This document shows, piece by piece, positions 41,306 to 53,070 of a stretch of 64,000 nucleotides of DNA (its first letter is position 1; each line of letters begins with the position of its first letter). The translations under genes were made by a program, and so were the position numbers. The notes under the pieces are model-generated. The model searched no databases and was not told the DNA's origin. It worked only from the letters and a program-made list of their open reading frames with translations. This DNA comes from Prorocentrum cordatum (lineage: Eukaryota > Sar > Dinophyceae > Prorocentrales > Prorocentraceae): positions 323,831 to 387,830 of the forward strand of contig CAUYUJ010022093.1 in NCBI GenBank assembly GCA_963575745.1, read 5' to 3'.

Positions 41306-43413
41306 CGCCCTTCCTTCTTCGACAACAGACCGCAGGAAGGCCGCCGAAGACCGCTGGTGCGAGGCCGGGAATGATCCACATCCGCCGCCTGGAGGGCCGA
41401 CGATAGATGGATATGTGCCGCCGCACCGTTGACTCCGGACGCGCCCGAGTAGACGAGGCCGGCACCGCGGCAAACCAACGGCAAACCTTGCATCTGAGGC
41501 GGAGCCTGCCCTGGTGGTCGAGGCGCCCTCTCAGGGTCTCCTACGATCGACCCTCCAGGCAGCGGTCATGGACAAGTGACGTCGGGGCCCCCCACGTGGG
41601 GACCTGGATAAACCAGCACGTTGGCGCGGGCGAGGAAGCTGCAGCCCTGGGTCGAAGCCTTCTCCTCTCGCCGTCCTCTCCGGGCGGGACTCTCAGAGCC
41701 CTGGCCTGCAGTGCACTCGGGAGGCCGGGGGGCCCTGCTGACGAGCCCCCGCCTCTGAGCCGGACGGCCGCCGAGGAGATGGCCGCCGGAGATGGCCGCC
41801 GAGGATGGCCCGGGTGGCGACGCCCGGACGCTATAGCCCCCACGAAGCATCGACCCTCCCGAGTCGATGGGGAGGCCGAGGGGGCAGGCGAGCAGGAGTT
41901 CGCCGCGTCTCCGACACGCGCCGCACCCGGCCCCCGCCGCCCATCGATCGTGGCCCGAATCGTCGATCGGCGAGGGTCGGGCTCGGATGCCGCCGCCGAG
42001 TGGCCGCCGCGGGTGGCCGCCGCCGAAGCGCCCGCGCGGTGGGGCCGGTGCGGGGCGCCTCGCTCCGTGGAGAGGCCGATGGCGGCCGCGGGCCGGGCCT
42101 GGCGGCCGCAGGGGCGAGGCATCGGGCGGAGCGGATTTGCGCTCCCCTCGCGGGCGGCCAGGGTCGGACCCCGCCTGGGGCGTGTCGCCGCCCTGGTCGG
42201 TCGCGGTCGTCGTGGCGGTCGTGGTCGCGGCCGTCGGCGTGGCCGCCGCCGTCGCGGCGGTCGTCGGCGTCGTCGCCGCCGCCGTCGCGGTCGTCGCGGT
42301 CGTCACCGACGGCATCGTCGCCGCCGTCGACGCCCCAGACCTCCAGCGACGCAGAGGCGTCCCGGCGGGTGCTCGTTTTCCCATCGTCGGCCTCTGGGGG
42401 CCGTTTCGGGCCCGAGGGAGCTCGCAACGCACAGCGTCGGCGGTCTCGGCCTCCCCCTCGTTTCCGTGCCTCGTCCCGCGTTCCCTCCACTCGGAGGATG
42501 CCAGAGGTGTCCCTGGCCCGCGGTGCCCCCCACCTTTCTCGCAGCTTTGGGGCCCCTCTGGGGCCCTCTGGGCCTCACGAGGAGTGCCTTGGAGGTCCTC
42601 CGGACCTCCTGAGACTTTCGCGGACCGCCTGGGGCCAAGACATATCTGGCAACACCCGATCGATGCCCTTCCCTCCCGTCCTCTCCCATGAGGGGTCGCA
42701 CGCGTGCGCACGCGGTCCGCACCGCTAGCAAGCACCATGACTCGACTCGATCTCGGCTCCTGCCACATTCAGAGCGACTGGAAACATCTAGAGCACCCCT
42801 GCGTGCAAGGACGTGCAGACCTCCGAATCCCAACGCGATCTCTCTGATGCCTCACCAACTCTCTCTCTTTGGCAATGTCTTCTATGGGGGGCGCATCTAT
42901 ATTTGACTTCCCCCCTCCTCCGGCGGCCTTCCGTCGGCTTCCGCCATCGGAACCGGCCCCCCGGCGTATACTTCCGCCAGCTCCCGCCGCCGTCTGCCGA
43001 AGAAGAAGTGTCAACGCCGCCCAGACGTTCGACGTCCTCACTTTTTGATATCGGGAGCGGCCAAGAGGGGGGTGTGCAAGAGAGGGGGGGTGCAAATCAT
43101 GACCGGCGGCATGTGCGCGGCCCAGCGGGGGGGCCTGGGACGTAATGAAATGAGAAGAGGCGCCATGAAATCTGGGGAAAAATCATGGCCCCCGCCATGA
43201 TATCCACCCCCCCCTAGTCATCACCCCCCTCTTTTCCGCCCCCGATTTTTGATACAGGCCCCCACGAAGTCCCGACCAGGGCCGGGCTTTTCAATCCCCA
43301 GCCGTTGATCAACGGTATCCTGGGGTCCGGCGAGGGCCCCCGCAGAGGCCAAGAGCGGCCAGCAGCCTCTCGTCTTTTGATTTCGCTCACGAGGCGCGCG
43401 CACGTCTGGGCAA
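41306..43413. other. GC-rich, long open frames on both strands, no gene assigned
   Basis: A GTCGCC/GGTCGTCG simple-sequence stretch at 42175-42345. Frames of about 400 codons exist on both strands across 41400-42770, which is expected from the composition. A diverged reverse MITE-A copy lies at 43225-43410. Confidence 0.4.
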
Positions 43414-43596
43414 GTCGGGCGTGTCCCCCTACACGGGGATGTTCGACGAAAAACGAAACATACCCCAAAAATAATCAAAACATAGTCCAACAAGAAGTCT
43501 GGGGACTATTTTTGGAACACGTTTTGAACATTTTGGGGCATTTTGGAGGTATCCTAAAGTTTCGTCGAAAATCCCCCTGTAGGGGACACGCCCGAC
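43414..43596. mobile_element. MITE-B fold-back element, copy 2 (best preserved)
   Basis: Left end GTCGGGCGTGTCCCCCTACA, right end CCTGTAGGGGACACGCCCGAC read as its inverse, with inner GTTCGACGAAAAACGAAAC and GTTTCGTCGAAAATC arms. AT-rich centre. 183 bp. Confidence 0.85.
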
Positions 43597-44685
43597 ATAA
43601 ATGCCTGGGCTCGATGCTCGCAGGTGAGGCCCCTCCTGGAGCGCCCCAGCTGGGCAGACGACCTTTCGCAGCACGCTCGCTCCGCGTTCCGGCCCAGCGC
43701 TGGCTGCGCGGCCCTCGCGGCCAAGCAGAGCGACGTCTGCCCGCGCTGGGCCGCCTGACAGCGAGGGCAGCTAACTGGGAGGGGAGGGGCAGGGGCGGGG
43801 ATGATTCACGGACCTGAACTCTTGTCTGGTGTGTCGCGGCGGCGGCCTGGCGACACGCTGTGCCCTTCGCCCTGCGACGTGCTGCTCCGCTGCGCAGCGT
43901 GGCAGGCACGCTTAAACTCGAACTCGAGACGTTGACGCCTAGGGACTGGGATGTGTATCATACACATGCCAGGGCTTCTGGGGACCTGGCACTGATCAAA
44001 AGCAAAAGCCGCCGACCCTGTCGGCGTGTATGAGGGGCTTCGCCGTTCGAGTCGTCTCCTCCGTCTGGTCTGGATTCTTTGCCTCGGACGCGCCGTCCAC
44101 AGCACCCTTGCGCAACAGTGGAGTGGCATCGACGGGACGCCCATTCTCTACATCTGTGGCATCGAAGGAAAGCCCCTTCCCTCTGATCCCTTCCCCGCGG
44201 GGGGGGGTCCCGTGGGTGTACGGGGGGGGTCCCGGGGGGTGCCCGGGGGGGGTCACACCCAAATACGCTTTCACTCCTTCCGCGTCCGGCGCGGTCCCCG
44301 CGCGGTTCCGGAACCCCGCGCGGCTTCGGAAGCTCACAGACATCTCCAAGATTATGCCACGAGCCTTCCAAGATATCCCCAGCCGTCCAAGACTCTCCCA
44401 CATAATGCCAGAAACAAGCCCTCGACGACAGAAATCTTCCGAGCCGTCCGTGCATGCCCCACAGAAACCAAAGAAAACGGCCCGAAACCGAGGGAGATCC
44501 AATGTTGTTGGCTTTCCCGCCTTTTCGCTTCCAATGGCCTTCCGCCGCCTGAAGAGAGCTCCTACCAGGCTCACGAGCGCCGCCAGAAAAAGCCCAACAG
44601 AGGCCCAAGACGCCTTCAAGAGCGCCTACAAGTCGCCTCGAGACTGTCCCAAGACGCGCCCAAGACCCTGAGAGGCGCCCGGGCC
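43597..44685. other. no gene recognised
   Basis: 43850-43950 (GGCGACACGCTGTGCC to CTCGAGACGTTGACGC) is matched by a diverged copy at 45415-45515. Around 44190-44260 there are GGGGGGGTCCCG repeats. No product recognised. Confidence 0.4.
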
Positions 44686-45050
44686 TCCTCCTCCCCCTCC
44701 CTCTCCTCCTCCTCCTCCTCCTCCTCCTCCTCCTCCTCCTCCTCCTCCTTCTCCCGCTACCTTCTTTCCTACTCCCCCTCCCCTCCCCCTCCACCTCCTC
44801 CTCCTCAACATCCTCCTCCACCTCCTCCTCCCCCCTCCTCCCCCTCCTCCTCCCTCTCCTGCTCCAACCTCCATCTCCACGCTCCTCCTCCCTCCTTCTC
44901 CCTCCTCCTCCTCCTCCTCCCTCTCCTCCACCTCCTCCTCCTCCTCCTCCTCCTCCTCCTCCCTGCTCCTCCTCCTCATTCTCCTCCTCCTCCTCCTCCT
45001 CCTCCTCCACCTCCTCCTCGCCTCCTCCTCCTCATCATCATCATCATCAT
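44686..45050 (+). repeat. CCT tract ending in an ATC run
   Basis: About 340 bp of imperfect CCT, then CATCATCATCATCATC at 45030-45050. Confidence 0.95.
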
Positions 45051-46689
45051 CTTCCACGGCCTCCGTCTCCGCCCACTTCGTCTCCGACGTCGTGGTCCTC
45101 TTCAGGGTCGGCGGCACCGGCCGTCAGGCCTTCGCAATATTGCATACCTTGGGGGGGGGATCGGGGAGGGGGAGAAGGCACCGCTGACTGGATCCGCCGT
45201 ACTTCGGCTGGTTACCCGATTTCAAATTATGTCGGACATACATCCCTTCCAAACGATGCGAACAAGTGAGGCAAACATGTCCGCCTCAGAAACGTAGGTC
45301 GGATTCTTCTGCAAAGCGATGGAGGAAACAGCGACGGCTAATTAGGACGGAAATCGGCAACAAAGGAGCTTGAGAAGAGGAGCGGGAATTTAGCATGACG
45401 CCACGGCGGTCCCGGCGACACGCTATGCCATGCGAGCAGATAGCGTGTCGCTCTCTTCCGCGGGGCAGGATCCTCGGAAAGGCTCGAGACGTGGACGCTC
45501 GGGACCGGGAAGTGAATAGCGAGTCGTGCCGAAGCGCGGTGGGCCAGAACCGGCGGAGCGACACGCTGTTCCTAAGTTCCTGACCGCCCGACGTCGCCCA
45601 GCAGATCCGGAGTCAGGGCGGGCTGGGAAAACAAAACAAGGCACCGACGCCGCCGCTCCCCAGAACTCTCCCGGGGCGCGCCCCGACCAGAACCTGGAGG
45701 AGTCTCCGGGCGTGGCGACGAGGACCCTCCAGGACGACCAGCGGCATCGGCACCTTCCCCCTCCGATGGGGGAGGGAGAGACGGCACGGGGGCCAGGGAG
45801 CGAGCCGTGCCCGCACGCGGCGCGGCCCGGGCCCGAGCGCGCTGCGCGCCCCTCCGAAGAGGTGCCGCGGGGCCCAGGCCGCCCTCGCTAGCCGCCGCGC
45901 GCCCGCCGCGCTTCGGCGCGTCAGTCCGCCTCGGCCGCCTGCATGAGGCCGGTCTCCTCCACGGGGGCCTCCGTGGGCGAGAGCGGGGCGCGGCGACGAG
46001 CCCGCGCGCCCGCGGGCCCGCGCGCCGTCGTCGCCGCCGTCGGCGCCTTCGTATGCGAAGAGCCCTCTCGCAGCACAGGAGCAGCGACTCCTGAGCATGC
46101 GACGACGCCCGGCACTGCAGGCGGGTCTTCTCGGACGAGTTTCTCCGGTATCCTGGCCATCCTGCCTCTCCCCGTCTGCTCTGCTCCAGACCATCTCTGG
46201 AATCTCGGATCGGGCGAAAGGGGGGGGGACAGCAAAAGGGGGGGGTGAGAATCAGCTCACGTAGCTGACTTTCCCGGCGCCTCCCGGCGCCGGAGGCGCC
46301 CATGTATCGAGGAATGGGCCCCTCGGTGGGGCCGAAACCAGCTGCATGCAGCAAGTTTCGTAATCCCCCCTTTCCCAATCCCCCCCTTTCGTCCGGCCCG
46401 AGAATCGATCTGTTCGAGGCTCGGGGGGGGGTCCAGCCCCTGGAGGCCCCCGAATGGCGACAGCGCCACCCTGCGAGCGCGCGCGCGCGCGCACGGGCGG
46501 GGGCGGAGGCAGTGGGGAGAAAGAGGAGCAAGGGGGAGGGAGGGAGCGAGGGAGGGAGGGAGGGGTAGGAAAAGAGTAAGGGTGATGATTTTGGTTAGGC
46601 AGGCCCATGGGCTTGCCCGGGGAGGGCCACACCCCCGGGCAAGGAGCTGGAGGTCACGCCTCGTGTCCCTGACATGGCACAGTGAAACC
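45051..46689. other. no gene recognised
   Basis: Contains the GCGACACGCTATGCC block (45415-45515) shared with 43850. The frames at 45600-46250 are GC-driven. A GAGGGAGGGAGG run lies at about 46535-46563. Confidence 0.35.
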
Positions 46690-46785
46690 AAAACGGTATC
46701 GCTGCTCCCTATAGACTCCTGACAAATCCTCAAAGAGAATCCAGCCGTGGCGACGTCGGGTAGCGGTATCGGTACAGATTCCTGC
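46690..46785 (+). repeat. CCAGCCGTGGCGAC interspersed repeat, copy
   Basis: ACGGTATCGCTGCTCCC, GAGAATCCAGCCGTGGCGAC, GGTAGCGGTATCGGTAC. The two ends carry GGTATCG in the manner of a small element. Confidence 0.6.
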
Positions 46786-47524
46786 TATGAGTCCGGGGCG
46801 GGGGGGTTCTAGCTCCGAGGCACGTCGCAAAAGCGACCCGGGATGGAAGCCTGGCCAGGATTTGGAATGAAGGAGACAGGTCCCGCGGAAAACAAGTCTT
46901 GGACCTTAGTGCCAATTCTGCGTCCCGAGTCGTTCTTTGACGGTACGAACTGTGGCCCAGGCAGGCCCCGGGAGCTAGAAACACCGCCAAAAACCTCAAG
47001 GACAATTCCCCTCAGAACCCCTCTTCCCCATTGCGAAGGACGTACCCAGGGAGGACCGAGAATCGACTGGATCGACGAAGCAATCCGCCGGCCCCCTTGT
47101 GGGGCCACAAGGCTGTAGGCCGAAGTGTGCTGCTCCCTGCACCAGTTGCAGCGTTAAGTCTCCGATGTCCTGCTTTCTGCTTCCTGCTGTAAACTGTTTG
47201 AGTCCGCGCGAGGGTGGCGAGCCCAAAGGGATCCAATTTACAATGAAAACGTATAGTAAGGACGCGTGGTAGGAGGCAAGGCCCTTGGAGGCCGAAGTTG
47301 AAGTATTCTGGGCGGCAGGCGGCCAAACCCCCAGGGAACCTGAGAAACTGGCCTGCGAAAATTGCTAGGGACGGGCCGCAGAGGCTGAGGCAGGCAAGGA
47401 CCCAAGGGTACCCTTGAAAAAGTCGTTTGTCCTCACTATGCGCGTTGACTGTACCACGCTCGGATCGCGTTCTCTGCATTCATGGGGAGGGGGGCGTGGG
47501 ACGTGTACAAATACTTGAGATTCG
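46786..47524. other. no gene; MITE-A fragment
   Basis: 46840-47000 contains MITE-A words (GTCCCGAGTCGTTCTTTGAC in reverse). Otherwise unassigned. Confidence 0.35.
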
Positions 47525-47755
47525 TGTCCCCGAGGCCATGTTCCCTCATACATTCTACAATGCTCGCGTCCCTGGGGCCACAAACCCTTGTAAAGTACTA
47601 GAAAAAGTGTTGCGTCCACGAGGCAACAAACCCTTGTACATTACACAATATTCGGTGTCCCCGAGGCAACACACCTTTGAAACTTACGCAAGATTCGTGC
47701 CCCCGAAGCCGTAACTAACCCTTTGCAAATTACACCATATTTGCATCGCGGAGGC
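47525..47755 (+). repeat. degenerate 43-bp tandem repeat
   Basis: The CGTCCCCGAGGC-like word recurs at about 47528, 47569, 47612, 47657, 47700 and 47742. Between them lies AAACCCTTGTAAATTAC-like sequence. Confidence 0.7.
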
Positions 47756-48290
47756 CAAGAGTGCTCCAAGGCGCCCGAAGATGGTTCCAAGACGGCCTAC
47801 GAGGGCCCAAAGAGGCCTCAAGAGCGCTCCAAGAGCTCCCTGGGAGAATCTCGAGAGGCAAGAATCGTAGATTATACGAGGGTGTTTGAAGGATTTTGCC
47901 CTTCTCGCATTTTCGGCCTTCCGACGCTCCAAGACGGCTCAAGGATCTCCCAAAACCGCCCCAAGACAGCCCAAGACGCCTCCACGAGGGCCCCAAGACG
48001 GCCCAAGAGGGCTCCAAGATGGCCTAAGAAGCGCTCAAGCCGGCCCCAGAGGACCCCAAGGCGGCCCAAAGACCACGAGGGGCCCAAGCAGGGGACCACG
48101 AACCAAACGTTTTATATTTGTGCCCGGAGAAGCCCCTAGAAGGCCCCATGAGGCCGCCGGGAGGCCCCAAGAGGCGCCCAAGGCCCGCCCAAGAGGCCTC
48201 CAAGAGGCCCAACTGATACCCCACGAGGCCCCGAGAGGCCCCCAAGAGGCGCCCAAACCGCCTCCGAGAGGCCCTCCCCCACAACACCCC
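47756..48290 (+). repeat. GGCCCAAGAGG-type repeat with one conserved spacer
   Basis: Iterated CCCAAGACGGCCC and GGCCCCAAGAGG. At 47863-47945 lies a spacer containing CTTCTCGCATTTTCGGCC, related to the spacers at 56.6-57.5 kb. Confidence 0.65.
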
Positions 48291-48964
48291 AGCACATAAA
48301 ACAAAGGTCTCAGACCCACAATTCAGGCACGGTGGCGGGATGGACCCAGGCCACTAGGATAACGCCAACGTCTCAATATGCGCTGATGATTCCTATCCGC
48401 CCCCGCATGATGTTCCCAGATGCGCCAAGGCAGCGCCGACACGCACCGACGCGACTCTGATATATCCCATTATGATAAAGAGGGGGCTGGCGGCAGGGGG
48501 CGAAGCCCTTTACGGATAATTAATTAATTATTCATCATGACGCACGCTGCTATGGCATATCGAAAATGCGCTACGCACCTGCGGGCACCTGCCAGACCGC
48601 ACGGCACCTGCCCGTGCCGTGCGGGCTTGCGTTGCGCATCATGGCCCGAGGCATGAACGTGGACGAGGGCGGGCGGGACCAGAAACGTATCGAAAGGAAC
48701 ACGAGGGGGCCAGGACATCTGGGAGATGTCATGCTATGTCATGGTCCCGACTTGGGGTGAAGACCGGGCAGGACTTGGGATGAAAGAAGCGGGCCCCCCA
48801 GGGAAACGGGTCCTGGACCCTGCTGGCTTTCCCCAGGACCAGCTCGTCGCCCCGAGCCGTTCTCTGAGGGCCCTTTGGCCCGCAAAGGGCACAAGGGGGC
48901 CAAAAACCTTCAGGACCCGCTCCCCCCGTTTCCTTCCTGGGGCATCCCAAATTGGGTTCGAACT
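48291..48964. other. no gene; MITE-A fragment at 48750-48960
   Basis: TAATTAATTAATTA at about 48519-48532, then MITE-A words (GGACTTGGGATGAAAGAAG). No product recognised. Confidence 0.35.
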
Positions 48965-49385
48965 GATGAGGTCGGAGGATAGCCGCGCATCAGCGATGCA
49001 CCCGTCGGCGGTGCATCGGCGATGCGTTAGCGACGTCGGCGATGCGTCGGCGACGTCGGCGTGGAGAACATCGGGCGCCGCATCCTGATGCGGCGCGATC
49101 CTGGAAGAGACAGGGCTCCACTCCAACATGCATCGCTGATGCAGCGCGATCCTCCGACCCCGACAACTCGGACCCCATCTGGGCAGCCTGGACTCAAGTC
49201 GAACTCTTGAGGGGCAACGACGGGGGGACTGGCATAAGGGGGGGAACATCGACCTGGAATCGGTGATACATCGCCGATGGGTCGGCGATAGCCCCCCGAT
49301 AGCGGATCCGAGCGTTCATGGGCGGGCTGGGACTATCAGACCCATGTCGGCGATCAATGAGCGATTGGGGGTCGATGCGCCACTT
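48965..49385 (+). repeat. GATGCATCGGCGATG and GATCGGCGATG repeats, copies 2
   Basis: 48965-49185 matches 21105-21245 (GGCGATGCGTCGGCGACGTC). 49250-49385 matches 31485-31625 (CATCGCCGATGGGTCGGCGA, GATTGGGGGTCGATG). Confidence 0.7.
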
Positions 49386-49675
49386 GTAGAAGACCCTGCA
49401 CCTAAACCCGGGCCAGCGCGAAGGATCATGCAGGATCCTGCAGGACCCTGCGCCCAGACCAGGGTCATATACGACTCTGGCCCTGCAGGATCCTGCAAGA
49501 TCCGACGCTCTGGCTGACCCCTGTTTGCACTGACCCCTGGTCCCATGTGTCGTTCCCTCCTCTGCCCCCTGCCGCTGCTCTTCCGGGTCGTCCACCTCGT
49601 GGGCCTCCTGGCGGGGCCGGGCATGACCGAGCAGACTTATGCAGAATCCCATCTGGAGCTGGAGTGCGATTGTAC
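49386..49675. other. no gene; GCAGGATCCTGC palindromes
   Basis: GCAGGATCCTGCAGGACCC and CCCTGCAGGATCCTGCAAG lie 50 bp apart (about 49431 and 49482). Confidence 0.5.
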
Positions 49676-49870
49676 TAGGGGAATAAAAAGTGACATAAAC
49701 ATAACAACTCGGAGGTCCACCCGGATTTTTCGGATCGGCGCTGGACCCCCCTCCCTGGCGCGCGGAGCGCGCCAAGGGCGGCGCCGGAGGCGCCGCCGGA
49801 GGGCCCCAGCGCCGATCCGAGAAATTCTTGCGGACCTACGAGTTTTTATGTTTATGCCACCTTTTGTTCC
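49676..49870. mobile_element. introner-like fold-back element, copy
   Basis: Left end AGGGGAATAAAAAGTGAC, right end GCCACCTTTTGTTCC, inner AACTCGGAGGTCCACCCGG and its inverse. It lies on the donor side of the exon-like patch at 49934, as an intron element would. Confidence 0.8.
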
Positions 49871-49933
49871 AATATGTACGCACACTCGAGCTGCAACCGG
49901 TGTGCCGTCTAGGCACGGCCCCTGCCTGTCTGC

Positions 49934-50114
49934 CTGCCCGTCTCGCGGCTCCCGACCCCGCGCCTCCGCGGCCGGCGCCGGCGCCGCGCGGCACTCCGCG
50001 GGGGCCTCCGCCTCGCCGTCGGCCTCGTGGGCCCCGCGGGCGGCCTGCACCGCGGTGGGCACCAGCGGCGGGCCGCCCTCCTGGGGGGCAGCGTTCGCCA
50101 CCAGGCACGGTCGC
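49934..50114 (-). CDS. exon-like patch, Ala/Glu-rich unrecognised protein
   Basis: Minus frame: RPCLVANAAPQEGGPPLVP, TAVQAARGAHEADGEAEAP, AECRAAPAPAAEARGRE. Nearly all third positions are G or C in this frame only. It follows CAGTAG and begins GCG. It ends GGGCAG before GCAGAC, so both borders show AG then GC, as at protease intron 1. No domain recognised. Confidence 0.4.
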
Positions 50115-50185
50115 CTACTGATGTTTGGTTCTGGAGGGGGGAGATTCTAGAGGGGCCAAAAACAGAAGCACGAGCATAAACTCAG

Positions 50186-50328
50186 GTCGAGCATGTCCTC
50201 CTACAGGCGGCTTTTTGAGGATAACTAGAAGATTGCCCCAAATAAATTCAAAAATAATAGAACAATCGACTCCGCACTATTTCTTGACTATGTTTGAATT
50301 ATTCCTTCTGTGGATGGACGTGCCCGAC
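50186..50328. mobile_element. MITE-B fold-back element, copy 3
   Basis: Left end GTCGAGCATGTCCTCCTACA, right end TGGATGGACGTGCCCGAC, AT-rich centre. It is shorter and more diverged than the copy at 43414. Confidence 0.65.
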
Positions 50329-50332
50329 TTAG

Positions 50333-50440
50333 TTTCGCGTGGATTTCTTGGATCGGCGCTGGGCCCCCCTGGCGGCGCCTCCAGCGCCGCCCCTGCGGCG
50401 CGGAGCGCGCCAGGGAGGGCGCTGGAGCTTTGGCTGGCTC
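50333..50440. mobile_element. half copy of the introner-like element
   Basis: TTCGCGTGGATTTCTTGG and ATCGGCGCTGGGCCCCCC with the GC-rich centre, but the second arm is missing. It is inserted directly after the MITE-B copy. Confidence 0.55.
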
Positions 50441-50487
50441 CCTGGCGTGCTCCAGCGACCTCCCTGGCGCGCGTAGCATTAGGTCGG

Positions 50488-50745
50488 GCATGCCTCCTCC
50501 TCCTCCTCCTCCTCCTCCTCCTCCGCCTCCTCCTCCTCCTCCTCCTCCTCCTCCTCCTCCTCCTCCCTCCTCCTCCTCCTTCTCCTCCTCCTCCTTCTCC
50601 TCCTCCGCCTCCTCCTCCGCTCCTCCTCCTCTGCCTCCTCCGCCTCCTCCGCCTCCCCCTTCTCCTCCTGCTCCTCCCCCGCCTCCTCCACCTCCTCCGC
50701 CTCCTCCTCCTCCTCTTCCTCCTTCTCCTCCTCTTTGCACTCACT
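50488..50745 (+). repeat. CCT trinucleotide tract
   Basis: CCTCCTCCT with CGCCTCC and TTCTCC interruptions. Confidence 0.95.
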
Positions 50746-50879
50746 CAGTGAGTGCAGACCTCCTCTCCCGTGGTGTTCAGCCATCGGGATTCTCGCTGCT
50801 CTCGCCTCTTTTTCAGGCACGAGACTTCAGTCATTTGTGCCTACAGATGTTCGTTCAGAACGTTCTCGGCCCTTGAAAG

Positions 50880-51420
50880 AAAATGTTGCCGCCGCAACGC
50901 TGGCCATATTTTAGGATCAGCGCGTTGCCCCCGTCGGTCAGATTGGCGCTCTCGCCCCTGCTTGGGCCACACTTCTGGATCCGATTCCTTCCTCGTCGTT
51001 GCCGCGTCCCTCCTGTACCTTCACCGGATCCTCCTGCGGCGTCCCGCCTGCTCGTCCTCCCCTCTCCCTCCTGGTCCTCCTGATCCTCCTGCTCCTCATC
51101 CTCCGCCTCCTGCTCTTTCGCCTCCTGCTACTGCTACTGCTGCTGCTGCTTCTGCTGCTGCTGCTGCTAATGCTCCTCCTCCTCCTCCTCCTCCTCCTCT
51201 CGGCGCTGCTTGTTTCCTGGAGCTCTGAAGTAAGAACATGCCTAGACCATGTGTACCGTGTAGGCCAGGCAACACCCAAGTAGTCGTGCAACAAACGATG
51301 GGCAAACTACTGCAACTGACAAGGTCCTTGAGGACATCCCAGCGGATAGAAACTTATTCAACGGAATACGAAGGGATGACCGCGAGGGGTGGGATGCCAA
51401 ATGTGTCGCGAAGGCGCCTG
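50880..51420 (+). repeat. interspersed repeat family D, copy 3
   Basis: GCCGCCGCAACGCTGGCC, AGATTGGCGCTCTCGCCCC, CTTCTGGATCCGATTCC, then pyrimidine and CTG-rich sequence, then GTGGGATGCCAAATGTG. Same order as at 18826. Confidence 0.65.
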
Positions 51421-51617
51421 TCTTGCCTCCCACATCTCTCCGGGATCCCCTCTGTCCATCCGCCTCGCTCCCTCCCCACGCGGGAGGGAGGATGGGGAGG
51501 AGGAAGACGGGCTTCGCCCGCTTCGCCTCCCTCCCCCACATTTCCTCGCACTTCTTGCTGTCAGTGCCTGGATGTCCGACGGTATGATTGTTTGAATACC
51601 GGCGTGTTCACTCAATT

Positions 51618-51788
51618 GGGGCGACGAAATCCATACATGTCCCCTGCTCCCTGGCCAGACCGCCCCCGTCCTGAAGCCGGCAGCGGTGTATACACGTCCC
51701 CCTGGCTTCGCCAGGAGGGCATCTACACAGCTCCTGGCATCAGGATAGGCCTGGCCAGGGAACAGGGGGTATGCATAGACCACGCCGA
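51618..51788. mobile_element. MITE-C fold-back element, copy 2
   Basis: GGGCGACGAAATCCATACAT, CTGCTCCCTGGCCAGACC, GCGGTGTATACACG, CCTGGCCAGGGAACAGG. The right terminus has diverged (CACGCCGACC). Confidence 0.75.
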
Positions 51789-52080
51789 CCGATCGATCTA
51801 TGCCTCTACAGCCCCTGGGGCCGTCAAATATGGATCCGGGACAAAGACCTTCCCCCGGGAAAGGGGGTCAGGAGCTCTGGGGCCGCAGGTGTAGCAAACA
51901 CAGATTCCTTGGAGTGGCCAGCTGGCATGCGTGCTATATCGCTGTGGTCATGCGACTCCCGAAACAGAAGAATCGGGGACGCCAAATGAACAAACAACTT
52001 GAAACATCTCCACAACTTTGCCGTGTCGGCTGCTCCTTGGGGCGCCCGACTGCTATGCTTTCTTCATCGCGGTGACATTG
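51789..52080. other. no gene recognised
   Basis: Contains MITE-like words (GTCAAATATGGATCCGGG) but no complete element or product. Confidence 0.35.
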
Positions 52081-52480
52081 CGGCTGAGTGTGATTATGAG
52101 TGAGTCTAACCATAAACGGTTCTGAACGCGAATGATTTCTGAGCGTGGGTAAGTCTGAGTGTGCGTGTGCATGAATGTGAGGGTGAGTTGGTCGGAGTAT
52201 GAGTGAGCCTGAACGTGATTGAACCTGCGCGTGAGTTAGTCTGAGTGTGAGCATCTGAGTCTGAATCGGTCTGAGTATGAGAGAGTCTGATAGGAACGAA
52301 TATACGTGTGAATGGTCAAAAGTGTGAGTGACCGAGTGCGGGTAAATCGAATATGACCGAACTAAATATGGGCGACCCTGTGTATGACTACGCTGAGTTC
52401 TAGCCCGATTGACCCGAATATTAGAAAAGGAGAACGCGGGAGCGAGCGCGACTGAAGCGGAGAGATCCCTCAACGAATGT
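52081..52480 (+). repeat. degenerate GAGTGTGAGTGAGTCTGA repeat, copy 2
   Basis: Words GAGTGTGATTATGAGTGAG, GTAAGTCTGAGTGTGCGTG and GTTAGTCTGAGTGTGAGC over 400 bp. Same kind as 28235-28470. Confidence 0.75.
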
Positions 52481-52499
52481 TAGCCAACGTGGGCCCCAA

Positions 52500-53070
52500 A
52501 CAGTGTGTGTGTGTGTTCTAGCAATCTATGTTGCGCAATCTGGATATTGCAATCTATGTGGTGCAAGATGAGTGGTGCAATCCATGTTGTGCTAAATGAT
52601 TTGTGCAACCTGCATCGTAGAATAGATGGCATGCTATCTGTTGTGTGCAGCGTATACTGTGCAATCGATGCTGTGGAAAATGTGGTGCGCAATCTATGTT
52701 GTGCGATCTACGTGGTGCAGCCTATGTACTGCAATCGATGTGTTGCAACGTAGGTTGTTCAATCTACATGGTGCGATACACGTGGTGTAATCTACGCGGT
52801 GCAATCTACGTGGTGCTATCCAATACGGTGGGGGCATTGGATGAGGAACCCTTGAATAAGGAATCCAGGGTCTGGAAGCCAGTGGGAGTCCAATCGTGGA
52901 TCGGCCATGGATATCACCGCCGCCTTCATTGGCCAATGAATCCTCCAGGGTCTGGCGCCTCCTGGGACGCCTTCACCGTATATGTTGTGCAATCTGTGTG
53001 GTTGTGCAACGCTGGCTGTGCAACACATGTTGTGCAATCTATGTGATGCAATCAATTTCTGTTCGCAGTG
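52500..53070 (+). repeat. TGCAATCTATGTGGTG satellite, left block
   Basis: A repeated 16-17-bp motif GTGCAATCTATGTTGTGC, clear at 52530-52830 and again at 52980-53060. The same motif resumes at 55696-55800 on the far side of the 1.3-kb duplication. Confidence 0.85.

Noticed and set aside
41407-42768. Open frames of about 400 codons on both strands.
   Set aside because: They overlap on opposite strands, are Arg/Ala/Pro-rich as expected from GC-rich DNA, and contain no recognised domain or exon border.
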